Positions 1 to 12,943 of a DNA stretch of 64,000 nt are shown piece after piece. Source of the DNA: Siderastrea radians (taxonomy: Eukaryota; Cnidaria; Anthozoa; Scleractinia; Rhizangiidae); NCBI GenBank assembly GCA_964017195.1, contig OZ024892.1, positions 7,779,366-7,843,365 on the forward strand, in the 5' to 3' direction. Below the pieces are notes generated by a model. That model did no database searches, had not been told where the DNA came from, and worked only from the letters and a program-made list of their open reading frames with translations. The position numbers and the translations under genes are program-made. Numbering within the stretch: the first letter of the stretch is position 1; every line of letters begins with the position of its first letter.

Positions 1-979
1 TTTGTTTTTCTGATTAACTGTCTTTATAAATTTAAGACAACTTCATGTGAAATTAGAAAAGCCATGCCTTTTGTTAGTTTTTACGTCCTTTCCAAAGGAA
101 ATACTTAATCAATGGAGTACGTTACGACAGAGAATTCCAACAAAGTAATAAGATTTGCTAACGAAGATCTTTCCGTTAACCACAACCAGTAGCATAAAGT
201 ACCATTTATCCAGTGGATTCCCTTAACCGGGTCCGCCCAGCAGCTAGTGGTTTTCTTCAAAAAGGTTGCTTGGAAACGGAACCGTTCCCCTGGCAACATG
301 CTGCTATAACAATGCACTGATGCTGACGGACTTTAAATTGGATAGTTAAATCAGTGCTTTTTTGAGAACCTGCCACGCATCACCCTTAAACGTTCATCTA
401 CACTAAGCCAAATGGGAAAATGCAATTGTGATCGGGTGTTAATAAATTGTACATAGTTATTTAATTCAATTCTGCAAATTAAAGTATATCGTTTTTTTAT
501 GACTGTGCTTTGGTTGCGTAATTTCTGCGATATTTTACTCACGAATTGCAGCTCAAAATGGACCAAGACCCCTTCCACACTTAAACGTTTTGAAAAGCCT
601 CAGCTTTAATAAGAATCAACCATTAATTTGTCTTTTGTTAGTGTTAATTCTATACAAAAATGTGTTCAAAAGCGCTTTACAATTAGAGGTAACATATAAA
701 ACGAATAAGAGAATCACCAGCTAAGACTCACGTGAGAAAAAACTAAATTAAATGTCAAAATACTGGGTCATGATTCTTTTTAAAAAGAACCGTTCCATAA
801 TGAAGGCCCAGCTTGAGCCGAAAACATAGCGAACATGGACTTAGTCCACAGTTTGCGTTTGAAAATGTCTTCTGTCTACACTAAAACGATCGCCCTTTAC
901 GACAGTTAAAAAGGTCTCCGTTTTAATTTTTCCAAACCATTAATACGATTTGTTTTCAAATCTCCGATTTCAGCGTTTT
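1..979. other. AT-rich non-coding flank
   Basis: No gene, RNA or bounded repeat could be supported here. The sequence is AT-rich. From about 830 to 979 it contains wording such as a 'tctgtctacactaaaacga' stretch that resembles the far side of the adjoining palindrome (2582-2900) in style but does not pair with it base for base. This may be the decayed outer end of the same element. Confidence 0.4.
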
Positions 980-2581
980 AAGGTGTTTCGATACAGTTTT
1001 TTGGGACCATACCTAACTTTTAGAATCGGCTCTTAGACAGTCTTCTCCCTGTAAGATCAACGTGAAATTTGCACTACTTGTTGATTGTGGATTGGACTTT
1101 AGCGTGGTTTACATTTTGTGAAAATCGATGTTTCCATGACAACGATAAACGAAAATCCTCGAAAACAGCAAAATTGAAATTTTGCGCGATTCAGATTTCA
1201 CTTTGAAAACCAAATACCAATATCTTAAACTGTGGTGTATGGCAAACAAAATATACAAGAAGAAAATTCTGTATGTTTGTTTTGAAGTAAATCGGAAAAA
1301 CATTTTCAACCTTAGTTTTTGCTTAGTAATAGTAAATGCACCGAAAAATAATCAATGCTTTGATGAAATGCCTAGAAAATACTGTTAAAATGTGTCTTTT
1401 ACTTACTATTTTACGCCTAGAAAGTTTTGTTGAAACTGGTGTTCGCGATCACGATAACGAATTGTTTTTCTAAGATCATTCGCCTAATAATTTTGTGGTA
1501 ATTTTTGAATCTGAGCGCTTTTGCGAAAATCTTAAGAACGGCTCGATAGATTTTTTTAAAACATTAAACACGCGTGCTTGGCAATGTGAACAATTTTATT
1601 GTTGAGTCTTATTAACATTGATTCACTGGAACACTTTTAGATTTAACGTTAAAGAGGACGTATGAACCGACGGAAAAGCTTGCGTTACAATTTACGGTTG
1701 GTAAGTAAATGCTAATATATTCAAGGTATTGCGTAATACATTGCTTCGTGATTTTTATTTGGTTTCTTTGATCTTTATTGCACTGCAGATTACAACGTGA
1801 ATTAAAAATCACGTAGGAATGCATTGCGCATTACTTTGAATATATTAGCATTTACTTGCCAACTGTGAATGTGTAACGCAAGCTTTTCCATCGGTTCATA
1901 CGTCCTATTTCACGTTAAATCTAAAAGTGTTCCAGTGAATCAATGTTAATAAGACTCAATAATAAAATTGTTCACATTGTCAAGCACGCGTGTTTAATGT
2001 TTTAAAAAAATCTATCGAGCCGTTCTTAAGATTTTGGCAAAAGCGCTCAAATTCAAAAATTACCACAAAATTATTAGGCGAATGATCTTAGAAAAACAAT
2101 TCGTTCTCGAGATCGCGAACACCAGTTTCAACAAAACTTTCTAGGCAAAAAAAAGGGAGTAAAAGACACATTTTAACAGTATTTTCTAGGCATTTCATCA
2201 AAGCATTGATTATTTTTCGGTGCATTTACTATTACTAAGCAAAAACTAAGGTTGAAAATGTTTTTGCGATTCACTTCAAAACAAACATACAGAATTGTTT
2301 TCTTCTTGTATATTTTGTTTGCCATACACCACAGTTTAAGATATTGGTATTTGGTTTTCAAAGTGAAATCTGGATCGCGCAAAATTTCAATTTACTGTTT
2401 TCGAGGATTTTTTTATCGTTGTCATGGAAACATCGATTTTCACAAAATGTAAACCACGCTAAAGTCCAATCCAAAACCAACAAGTAGTGCAAATTCCACG
2501 TTGATCTGACAGGAAGAAGACTGTCTAAGAGCCGATTCTGAAAGTTAGGTATGGTCCCAAAAAAACGGTATCGAGACACCT
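980..2581. repeat. 1.6 kb palindrome (long inverted repeat, 44-nt spacer)
   Basis: Left arm 980-1758 pairs with right arm 1803-2581. Checked position pairs sum to 3561: 980 with 2581, 1559 with 2002, and 1749 with 1812. Spacing therefore stays in register with few net indels. The short reading frames in the arms (for example 1182-1388 on + and 2173-2382 on -) are mirror copies of each other and show no recognisable domain, so I do not call them genes. The arms could fold into a ~780-bp hairpin. Likely a palindromic non-autonomous DNA element or an inverted duplication. No target duplication was found. Confidence 0.85.
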
Positions 2582-3187
2582 TAATTGTTAATAATGTAAA
2601 CAACAGGCGAAAACGCTTTCACGTGGACGCCTGGACGGAATCACATTGGTGTGTTGTCAAAAATTTTCGTTTTCATCGAAAACGGAACAAAAGTCTTCGT
2701 CGACGACCTTTTTCAGATCGTTTTACCTGTACACAAAAACGATACGAAGCTTTACCTATAAACCTGTGAAATGAAATCGCCTCTACAACAGGTTCCACTC
2801 AGCAGATCCTTTTCAAAAATTCGTTTGGTGTGAATAGAACATGTAGTTAAAAAGAAACGTTTGCGTTTTCAAACAAAACGCATCCTCATTCCTTGTGGAC
2901 GGGGCCTAAAGGGTTACAACTCGTGTAAAGGTGTGTGAATTATGATACTTCGCGTGATCGTTACAAAGGGATGTAAAAGTTAATTTAAGATTAACGAAGG
3001 ATTTAACAACTATATTGCTCCCATTGAATGTTTCAAAAGCCGATATCGAAATTGGCGAAACGAAATCACTTAAGATGTTTTTCGGTCATACTGGCCCTCG
3101 ATACGCTTCATAAATTTTGCATCGCTCGAGTGGCGTTGTGGAAGCGCCATTCTTGTCAGCGACAATTTCAAAAGAAACAAGCCTGAA
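2582..3187. other. Intergenic; element end and 5' flank of zinc-finger pseudogene
   Basis: 2600-2910 is full of 'aaaacg' and 'gttttc' words and ends near a 'ttgtggacggggcctaa' stretch, typical of a TIR-element terminus, but no matching left end was found. 2910-3187 is plain sequence leading into the zinc-finger reading frame. No promoter could be assigned. Confidence 0.35.
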
Positions 3188-4385
3188 ATGGATTTGTCTG
3201 AACTCAAACATTGTGAAAGTTGCAACAAAATAATTCCTTTTAAAAACTTTGAAATTCACAAGGTTAATTGCGCGAGAAACACATCTGCTTCAAATGGGGC
3301 TCATTCTGGCCAAGCAGTGACCGTTAACAAGCAGAAAGTACGTTTTGACAAATTTCGAGCAGCAATCAAAATTACAAGAGAAGATAAAAAAGTGCGGAGT
3401 GCCGACCAGGGCAATCATCGGCCTAACAAATCTACAAAACAGCTTGCTACATGTAGATTCTGTGAAGTTATGTTGCCTGGAGTAATTGTGAGCGAACATG
3501 AAGAATATTGTCGCTCCAAAACTGATATATGCAAGAAGTGCGAGTGTTATGTGATGGTTAAGGAATTTGCACAGCATCTTGAGGATAATGTGAGGACAAA
3601 AACCCGCCCCTGCCGTGTGAATTTTGCGAGAATCTTTTTCCAGCTAACGAGCTTGTGATCCACCAGAACAAGTGTGTCAACAATGAAAGAGGGGAGAACA
3701 GAACTAGTTTGAAAGAAAATATTGATGGAGCAACGAAAACAGAGAGGGACAAGAAGCACGATAGCGAATCGAGACGAGACAAGGAGAAAATGAATGAAGA
3801 GAGACGAGAATTCGCTGAGCTAAACAGGGAGAAGAAAATCAGGGAACGTCCAAATTCACATCGAGAAAGTATCAGCATTGTCGCTTTGCCGTGTGAAGTG
3901 TGCGGAGAGCTGTGCCCTTCCGATAAACTAATGCAACATCAAATACAGTGCCAAAAGGAGAGAGAACGTGTGAGTCAAAGAAATCCGAAAACTGCGCAGC
4001 ACACTTCGCCCTGAGCAAACCAATCTGCGACCAGTAGATACGTCTCCTCGCAAAATGGTGGCACGAGATACATAGAGGTTCAAAGAGGCTACAGCCCAAC
4101 TATAGAATTCGAAGATGATAGTGAATCGCTGGAGGATAAAATAGATATTAGCACTGATTACACTTTAAGAGGCGAACAAAGTTCCAATAATTTCCCCCCG
4201 CCAAGACCAGAAACTTTCCATACCAGTGGTGACGTTGACGTTTCTGGTGTTCGATACATAGAAATCCAACGAAGTTACAGCCCTACGATAGAGTTTGAGG
4301 AGGAAACTGTTCCTGAAATATTCAGCCATAATATGTCGGCATTTTTTCGCGTTCGAGATCCTTGAAGGACGTTCGAACGTAGTTA
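3188..4385 (+). pseudogene. TRAFD1/XAF1-like TRAF-type zinc-finger gene, 5' half, disabled
   Basis: The reading frame starts at ATG 3188 with CESCNKIIPFKNFEIHKVNC, a C2HC finger like the first finger of TRAFD1 (FLN29). It continues with CRFCEVMLP..EHEEYC and CKKCECYVMVKEFAQHLED. Around 3590-3612 the frame shifts by one. The new frame gives PCEFCENLFPANELVIHQNKC, a charged K/E/R-rich linker, and PCEVCGELCPSDKLMQHQIQC. Family members act in innate-immune signalling as negative regulators; that role is family knowledge, not seen here. An in-frame TGA at 4012-4014 precedes two copies of a GxRYIExQRxYSPTIEFE motif (about 4057-4116 and 4246-4305). A second TGA lies at 4363-4365, and a 16.3 kb transposon interrupts the frame at 4385. 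The unbroken exon-like span of ~1.2 kb is compatible with a retroposed copy. Sequencing error could explain one lesion but hardly all of them. Confidence 0.75.
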
Positions 4386-4439
4386 CACTGCACGAAAAAA
4401 CGGATTTACAAGGATAGCAAAATCGCAGCAAATATGAAG

Positions 4440-5500
4440 TAAATACCATAAGTGATTAAATTTGATCGTATTTGGTCAAATTCAAATGTCATGTTTGCAC
4501 CACATTTGCATGAAAAGCAAATATGGTAAATACCGCGTTTACTCGATATTTATGCAACTAGCAAATGTGAACAGGAAGTACACATTTGAGACGGATTTAC
4601 TCCTACAGTAATTATGAAGTGAAGTTAAATATTTGCTGCCCCAAAAGATGGATTTGCATGGGTGGCAAATATGAACCAAATACCATGTTTGCTGTACTTT
4701 GATAATATTTGCACATCAGTCAAATTTTGTGTTTGGAACACATTTGCAAGCAAAGCAAAGTTGGTAAATACCGCGTTTACTCGATAGTTACCTGGACAGC
4801 AAATATGAAGCAAATGCCATGTTTGCTTTACTTTGGTCATATCTGCACGTAAATCAAATGACGTCTTTGCACCACATTTACAAACAAAGCAAAGATGGTA
4901 AATACCGCGTTTACTCGATAGTTACCTGGACAGCAAATATGAAGCAAATACCACGTTTGCTTTACTTTGGTCATATCTGCACGTACATCAAATGACGTCT
5001 TTGCACCACATTTACAAACAAACCAAAGATGGTAAAAACCGCGTTTACTCGATGTTTACATGGATACCAAATATGAAGCAAATGCCATGTTTGCTTTGCT
5101 TTGGCCATATCTGCACGTACATCAAATGACGTGTTTGCACTACTTTTACAAACAAAGCAAAGATGGTAAATACCGCGTTTACTCGATGTTTACATGGATA
5201 GCAAATATGAAGCAAATGCCATGTTTGCTTTACTTTGGCCATATCTGCACATAAATCAAATGACGTGTTTGCACCACATTTATAAACAAAGCAAAGATGG
5301 TAAATACCGCTTTTACTCGATGTTTACATGGATAGCAAATATGAAGGAAATGCCATGTTAATTTTTTCTTTGGTCGTATTTGCACATGAATCAAATCTCG
5401 TGTTTGGGCCACATTTACCAGTGAAGCAAAGAAGGTGAATACAGGTCTTTGCTCCATATTTACATACCGTAGCAAACGTGATAAATCTGTACACATTTAA
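4440..5500. repeat. Left subterminal tandem repeats of the CACTA-type element (~135 bp unit)
   Basis: The word 'cgcgtttactcgat' recurs at about 4537, 4771, 4907, 5040, 5178 and (as cgcttttactcgat) 5309. Within most of the array the spacing is 131-138 bp. Units also share 'gcaaatatgaagcaaat' and 'aaacaaagcaaagatggtaaat'. Such arrays next to a CACTA terminus are commonly transposase-binding sites; that function is inferred. Short frames in the array are repeat translations, not genes. Confidence 0.8.
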
Positions 5501-8500
5501 GACAAATTCACCCAAAAGTAATTATGACGCACGGTCAAATACAGTGTATATACTGCACGAAAAGATGGTTTTACCTGAAAAGGAAATATGACAAAAATGC
5601 CAGGTTTGCTTTCCGTTGGTCACATTTTCTTGCTCTTTTAGGCAAAACTTAACAATAACCGCGACAACAACTGTACTCTAAAGCATGTTCAGCAAAATGC
5701 CAATATTTATTCTTATTTCAGGGAGTGTTAGTCTTTTTACAAGCAACAGTTAATTTAGCTGACCGTAAAGATAATTTTAAGGGCTAAATACATGTATTAT
5801 CACCAAAGTTTTTGTATATCAACTAATGCACCCAAGTTCCCTATTTCAAGTACAGTTCTACTTGCAATTATTAATTCAAATGTACAATATCAAATCAATT
5901 TTTGTGGTCACAAAACTAACAGCACACTATAACACAAACCGATCAGTTTCTTGAATTGTAATCAGTGGTGACCAACAAATTCTTATTTTTTCATTACCAG
6001 ATCAAAGTGTCATGACTAATCAATTTCTCTTTTGTAAAAACTGCCACCTTAAGTGTAAGAATACTAAAATTGCACAACTAATGACACTTTCGTCAACAAA
6101 GTAAGGGTGGGAAAAGCAGAGTCATATGTTTCACTGGAAAGCTTTGCAAGAGCTAAACTGCATACATGTAGTTGTTTGAAAGCTGGTTAAAGCTAACACA
6201 GAAGTAAAAGGTTTAACAAACGATTCTTTATCTCTTTTTTGAAACCGTTTCCACTGCTTATTTTTAGTTGTAGTTTGAACAAAAAGAATTAACAGGTATC
6301 CACATCATAAGCTACAAACTTGAATTCAAAACTGATACTAACCCTGGGTTAGCTTAATCCTGTTTTAAGCAACTGTGCTCTGATCTATTTTCTGAATGTC
6401 TTACAGGTAAGAGATTCTTCAACAGAATGCACTTTTCACTGCTTACAACTAAGTGCACCAGCAGCAATTAATTATGAATCAGTCATTTCCAGCAGTGCTC
6501 ATTCCCCCCTTCACCAGGTCAACCCCTGGGCGTTAGGATTTTTAAAGAACAACCTGGCAAATGCCCCCAGCTAAGGTAAAAAAAAAAATACATGTATGTT
6601 AATTTCTTAGTTTTTGGGCTTACCTTCATTCTAGTAACCAAAGCTAAATTGAACTTGCCCAATGAAGTTATCACTAAAAGGAAGTTACAGTACTGTGACA
6701 TGAAAATCATGGGATGGCAAATGCCCTGGGGTAGACTAATGCCTGGCCCCGTGAGGGACAATAGGAAAAATGCCCCACTCATGCCTGCGAGAGGGGGGGG
6801 GGGGATGGGCACTGCTGGAAGTGACTGATGCATTACATGTATATATAATGACATTAAATTTCAGTGGAAGAGCTTATTATCACGCTAGTGTAGTAATGTA
6901 GTGAAAAAACAGTGTCCCCAATAAGCACTCTGTGCTAAATTCCACTTACATGTTTGAATGATGTTATGACAAGAACTGTAAAGTAGGCAGCTGAGCAGTT
7001 AGTTTTTCATATGAACACTGATCCCAATGACCTGTTAACTGAATGAGAAGGCTGGGTGGGAAACATTTGATGGAAGGCCTTGGGGTTGACAACTGGGAAG
7101 CAAAGGTTTGTGCACCAAGATCAAGAGCCGTTTATTTGCCCATCCAGCCTGACGTCAGTCAATTAGTAACCATAATTTTATGCTTGATTTGATTGAAAAA
7201 TTATGAAAACATCTTAGTGAATACTCAAGTGAAAATGAATAATTTTTGAATGTTCAGTTCCCTCTATAAACATGCCATTGGTGCATCATGGTAGTTGTAT
7301 GCAGCAAAACAAGTCCAAAATGAGCTTACCCAGAAGTCTTATTCAGTACATGAAATGAAATCCAGTAGTTTGTTTTATGATTAAAAATCATTCAAATCAT
7401 TGGGTCTTGCAACCTACACACCCTTAGAACCACAGGAAATGACCAAACATGCCACTTTAAATACAACAACCACGATACCTTCAAATTGTGATCAAAGAGA
7501 GAACTGGGCACAGCACATGTACACATGCTAAATGAACCAAAAGAAATGTGTGGGCCCAAATCCAGCCCACACATGCTAGCTTATTAGGTTGCTTTCTATG
7601 GAATTGCATTAACAAGGCCAAATATTGACTACTTTAGAACCAATTTTTGTTGTCAGCAGTTTTTCTTTGAAAATGTAAAGGGTTTAGCGTCTCCAGGAAC
7701 AGTGCAAGCATAAGGATTGCGTTCTTTTTTTGGATTGGCATAGTCTGTTTCATTAACAAGGACATTTGCATGATGGCATCATTGACTACAACTATCACAA
7801 TCAAATTAGTTTTTCCTTTCTTATTAAAATTGTGTAATCCCAGTGAAGTTTAATGACAATGGACCTAATTTGGGTGTATGAACAATGAGTGAGTCAGTGA
7901 GGCATGTTTGTTAGCGAGCCAAGAGTGCAAGATGCAAGGCACATAGTCACATGCAAGGCACAGTATAATATTAATATTAATCCTACTGTAGTTTTCTTTC
8001 CCTATATTCGATTACTCAGACCAGTGAGGCAGCAATTTCCTTTGATTATGAAGGTCATTTCTCTTCTCGATTGCTCTTTAATTTATCTGTCTTTATCCTG
8101 GAATTGGTTTGTTTTGTTTTGGTCATGGCAACAGTCATGATAAAAATGTAGCTTTGATTCCCATAAAACAACGAACGCAGTAGGCTTTTTGTCAGCATGT
8201 TGCATACAACAAACTTGTACTGTCTAAATAGGTGGATTTGCAGTGGTGTAACAGATGTAAGAGTAAGTCAAAACATCTAAATCGAGCACGACATACAACG
8301 TTCTTACATGTACATGTACACTGCTGAACTCAGCAACTGTTATATGACAGTTTGCTTAGGCTTCCATAAAGTGTTTGACCGCTGTGGATTTGCTGACTCA
8401 ATTGAATTTCTCAATTTTCTTCAGCATTGCATGCAAGAAACACTCCATTTCTAAAGCTGTACCCTCAGCCTTTTTCTTCAGAATTGTAGACTTACATGTT

Positions 8501-8844
8501 TGTGTTGCTTGTGCGACTGGCTGGCATGTTGGTGACCCTTAATCAGAAAAGAAAAACTGAATGATTCTCGTAGTTGTAGTCAAATGTGTCCCATTCTGAG
8601 CTGTGCTAGTGCATAGTACTTACACTTGTAAGATAACAATTTGGATCTTAAAATCATCATTGGTGTCTGCCTTTGATACCTAATGTTCAGCAGATAATCC
8701 CTGCTTTCCATGCACTTGTTCTTCTTGTCCGTCTTGACTAATTTGTTGCCCAATGCTGTTGTCTTTTTTTTTTTCTGTGAAGACACAACACAGTCAAACT
8801 AAACCATGATAACTAAAAGATACATGTCATACTGTTGTATTTTA
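5500..8844. other. Interior of CACTA-type element, no supported gene
   Basis: AT-rich, with poly-G/C runs near 6792 and 'cctggcaaatgccccc'-type segments at 6480-6830 that look like old dispersed repeats. No reading frame shows a recognisable domain and no RNA gene is seen. Confidence 0.4.
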
Positions 8845-9237
8845 AGGCTGCGATTTGTCGGCCACGATAAATTGGGAAGCAAATTGGTTTATGTACAGTG
8901 CAAGCACTGCACATGCATTTTTTTTCATAGTAAAAGCTTTTTTATAAAACGTTTTGGAAAACAAAATGGTAGGTGCTAGATAGTTAGTTTGTTTTCAGCT
9001 AAAATACTGCAGATATAATTTGTTTTGCCCCAATTCTTTTGTAGGTTGCATTTCCGTTCTTAAAATCGGGCCCGACACGTGAAAATCTGTGAAGCGGTCA
9101 CAGATTTTTCTGAATCGGCCGGCTTGTCGGATTGGAGTCGCGCCCCCATCGGATTGCCATTCACAGGCGCTGATTCGCTCCCCGATTTGTCGTGGCCGAC
9201 AAATCAGCCTGACAAGTCGCAGCATGTAAATTAGCCT
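8845..9237. mobile_element. 393-bp Harbinger-like MITE, TTA target duplication
   Basis: It starts AGGCTGCGATTTGTCGG and ends, on the opposite strand, with AGGCTAATTTACATGCTGCG. Both sides then share GATTTGTCGGCCACGA, the left copy being shorter by a deletion. TTA sits at 8842-8844 and 9238-9240. A TWA duplication with this end structure fits PIF/Harbinger-derived miniature elements. No coding capacity. Confidence 0.6.
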
Positions 9238-10687
9238 TTAGTTGCACACAAATATTTACTTTGCTCTGCAGTGGAGGCCGGTACTGTGGGAAAAACTAAA
9301 GTAGACACATTTTTAAAAGAGCAATTTTGAAAGTCACAAAACAACAATCAAGAGTAAACAATATCAATGAATGATTTCAAATGATTTTAGCAATCAGTGA
9401 GAATCAATGAAGAAAAAGGTTTGTGACCTTTATTAATTTAGATTGCTGATAGCAATGAAGAATGCTTGTTATTAATTGCCATAGATCCCAGAAGTTCAGA
9501 CTTTTAACAAAAACACACAAATAAAAAACAAGGTCACTTCTTAGGGCTATCTTCCTTCCAAAATAAACATCAAAACATAGAGACAAAATAATTTCAGTAG
9601 ACAAAATTAAACAGTAGATTGAGGCAAAGACTATTCTGCACCTGTCATTTAAAAACCCCGAACCCCCCCCCCCCCACCCCTCAGGCATGACCAGGGCAGT
9701 AACTTTTTATGCAAATGAAAGCCAGTGAATTCCCCGGTCCCCAGGGGAAAAGTGAATGGTGAACTCCCCACCCCCATACACGTATGTCCAACAAACAGGG
9801 TACTCCCTTTTAAATGCCAACTCATAACAAGGGATGAGAAATATGATGATAGCCATGAAATGAAAACATTATGTGGCAACACTTGAAACCCCTCCATGGA
9901 CAAGAAAAGACAACTATTTTAACATAATCTTTCTATTTTACATCTTGATGTCAGAAAATGCAAGATCACAACAAATTACAACTCATGTTTTAGCAATAGT
10001 CTTCTGAGAAGTTAGAATAACTCAAGCTTAACAAATGTATTTCTTGTCAAAATGAAAGTAGGTCATAAAGAAGCAATCCCCAGTTAGACACTAATCGAAA
10101 CAACACAAAACAACGCGTAAATTAATCATTAATATTAACATTGATAATAGCTTAACTTGTTCATCGATAGGTCAAGTCAGTGAGTTTAAATGCATAATAT
10201 TTTAATATCTATACAGTATCATTGAAAATATGCCCACCCTTCCTTACTAGACTTAAGAAATCTTCGGCTACAAGGGCCTTTTTTAAACCGGAAAGGCAGA
10301 AAGACGTTTCACAGAGCATTTTAATTTACACCTTTGTATCGCTTCGCTTTACGTGGGAGGCGGAGTTGATAAGTTCCACACTCTCTCTCTCTCTTGTACC
10401 GTTGTCTGGTGGCAACCGTACAACATGCAGCACTGTAAAGTGTTGACTGAGCGGTCACTTACGAGAATTTAGAATCCAGGCAATAACTCACAAAAGTGGT
10501 CACACTGTTGCTTACGGGAACGATTGCTTATGAGAACTTTTGATTACAGAGTTTAAGTGATGTTCAAATGGGGTTTCACAATGTTGGTTGTAACGTGAGC
10601 TGGTCGCTTACGAGAGTGGTCACAGGGAGGGCTTTGACTGTATTCTGATTGGTTACCTAGCAACTTGAGGTATAATGTTTTTGTTGC

Positions 10688-10735
<48 letters not shown>

Positions 10736-11288
10736 TATTATTATTATTATTTTAGTACATAAACCCATTTCAACAGCTGATACATGCATATAATGCCCAA
10801 GGCTGAAAACAAAACTTTAATTTAAGGGCAACTTTTTTCTGGCATGAGTGTTATTTAGCAAATCAACCCCTTTCGGCAGTTGGTATATTAGAGGATAATG
10901 CCCAAGGCTGAAAGATTGTCCAAACAATGAACAGTTGAGTATAACAGAGTGTCTTATTAAGTGTGTGTCGGTAAAGCAGATATTCATTGTTACAGTCAAT
11001 GTCATTAGTCAACATTATTTTTACCATCTCATTGACTGCCTCAATTAAAGATTACTCTTGTTGTAAATTCAAACTACATGTATCTAAGTATACAGTTGAA
11101 CCCCACTTAAGGATCTCAACCACTTTATCAAGATGCAACTACCTCATTATTATGGCTACTATCAATGGGATACAAAAGGATATGTAAGCATTGCTCATAT
11201 CCATGTTAAAATTAATATTCTCATTAAGTGAATTTGATTTACAGTGTACAAGTGTCACAAATGACCTTCTCAACCTTGTCTTTTTCAG
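9238..11288. other. Interior of CACTA-type element with old repeats
   Basis: Holds a poly-C tract and 'cccc/gggg'-rich dispersed repeat at 9655-9790, a block of 'ggtcgcttacgagagtggtcac' style repeats at 10440-10640 (a relative lies near 42370-42450), and two copies of 'aatgcccaaggctgaaa' (about 10792 and 10900). No gene recognised. Confidence 0.4.
10690..10753. repeat. (TTA)n microsatellite
   Basis: About 64 bases of nearly perfect TTA/ATT triplets, with one 'act' interruption. Confidence 0.95.
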
Positions 11289-11425
11289 ATTTCTTGCCTT
11301 TGTCAACTACCACTCATGGGGCACTGGAAAATATTTTAAAGAACTGGACATTTTCTTACAGGGACAACACATTTCTCACTATTTTGGATCGGCTTCGATC
11401 AGTATTTCATGAAAGCAAAATTTTG
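11289..11425 (+). CDS. Candidate internal exon inside the CACTA-type element
   Basis: A pyrimidine-rich tract and acceptor (ttgtctttttcag) end at 11288, and a GTAAGA donor starts at 11426. The 137 bases between them are open in the frame that gives DFLPLSTTTHGALENI.., with an aromatic and charged middle (NWTFSYRDNTF) and ending FHESKIL. I do not recognise the family. It could be an exon of the element's own gene or a captured host exon. No neighbouring exon with matching phase was identified, so this remains a candidate. Confidence 0.3.
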
Positions 11426-12774
11426 GTAAGAAAAACAGCATTGCATGGCAAGTTAGATACAAAATTTATTTAGAAAATCTCAGCTAATCCACATCAATTT
11501 GTTTATGAGGTCTGATTGAACGAGGATGCAAAGAAAACAATAAGAAGAAATCGATGTTTTCGGCTTTGCTTTTTTGCTCTATTACGAGTGAGATGATGGA
11601 GGCACTTCCTTTGTTAGAAGGACTGTCCACTGAGATGGCAGTTTTTTTTGTCACTCATTAAGTGTGATTTGGAAAGATATTTGAAGTAATATATCAAACA
11701 CGAGAAAGAGTGTTTCATCAGGATATCCAGACACCGAGAAGTGGGTTGAAAAAAAGAGGCGCAGCCGAGTTTTTTTGACTGACTTCGAGGTGTTTGGATA
11801 CCTGATGAAACACTCTTTCGAGTTTTTGATATGGCTTCTCAAACCATTCATAATTCTTGGAGAAATTCAAAGAAAAAGTTCACAAAATTTTATGCTAATT
11901 AAGATCCGGTATCCAAACCACTGTCACAGTTGTGGTTTCCTTTGTTTTCTCTTAATGAATTATGAATGAGTTTGAGAAGTTTTATTTCTATGTTCATTTT
12001 GCCAGTCCATAACTTATCTGATACAGGCCAGTCTCTCTTTGTAATGAGTCTTCTCAGTTCTCACAGCAGTAATGTTTGAGAAAAAATATGCAAGAATTGA
12101 AACTTGATTGAAGAATATTTGTTTCCTTGTGGCACTGGCAACCATTCCTGCTCTTAAGGTGACACAATTTTTATGAGCAGGACTGCCAAGATGACACATC
12201 TTTTGCCAGTTTGCATTTGCTGTTGATACAAGAAATAAATGTCGATAACTCATGATTTAGAGCAGTTGGTAAAAAGCAAAACAAAACAAACAAACAAATA
12301 ATCTAATGATAATGACCCGGCCCTGACTAAAAAAAAGAAAGCTCTGGTAAGAAAATCTTTGTACTAGGATAATTTCTTGAAGCAATACATGAATGTTAGT
12401 CTACCACCATGGTGAGTAGAATTAAGGATGCATACAGCCTGTATAACGAAGTCTCGGACTGGCAAAAGGAACATAGGAATATTAAAAAAGTTCAAAGCAG
12501 CGACTTTTAGTGATAGCAGCTTTTAGCTGCTGAATTCGTGATTAACCTGAGCCATAGCCTTCTCACTTCTCACTTCTCACTTCATATTGACATGCCCTGA
12601 GCAGTTGATGAAAAGCAAAGAAAAAAACAAACAAAAACAACAATAACAATGACAACAATTTATGATAATGACCTTGCCATGAAAACTTGAGAAGGCTATG
12701 GTTGGAAACCCTTTTACAAGTATTAAGATACTGCAGTCTTCAAACAGTTTGATAGCCTACTGTCAGTTGGCTAA
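11426..12774. other. Interior of CACTA-type element, no supported gene
   Basis: Contains a small inverted pair (about 11698-11735 with 11785-11825, 'cgagaaagagtgtttcatcagg' type arms around a short loop) and A-rich runs near 12280 and 12610. No coding or RNA gene seen. Confidence 0.35.
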
Positions 12775-12943
12775 GGCCCCGTTTACATGAGTTAACTCAT
12801 CCCGGGATGATTTTCATCTCATCCCGGGGTGACTTTCATCCCGTTGTCTGGTCATTTACCTGTGAGTATTTACGTGATTTGGAGCAAAAATGGGTTCGGG
12901 ACGAAAGTCGTCCCGGGATGAAATAACTCATGTAAACAGGGCC
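12775..12943. mobile_element. 169-bp Harbinger-like MITE, TAA target duplication
   Basis: Left end GGCCCCGTTTACATGAGTTA; right end on the opposite strand GGCCCTGTTTACATGAGTTA. Inside, both sides carry TCATCCCGGGATG palindromes. TAA flanks it at 12772-12774 and 12944-12946. The size, long TIRs and TWA duplication fit a PIF/Harbinger miniature element. Confidence 0.8.

Noticed and set aside
1109..2452. Several 66-69 codon frames in the first palindrome
   Set aside because: They occur as mirror pairs on both strands of the same arm sequence, with no domain.
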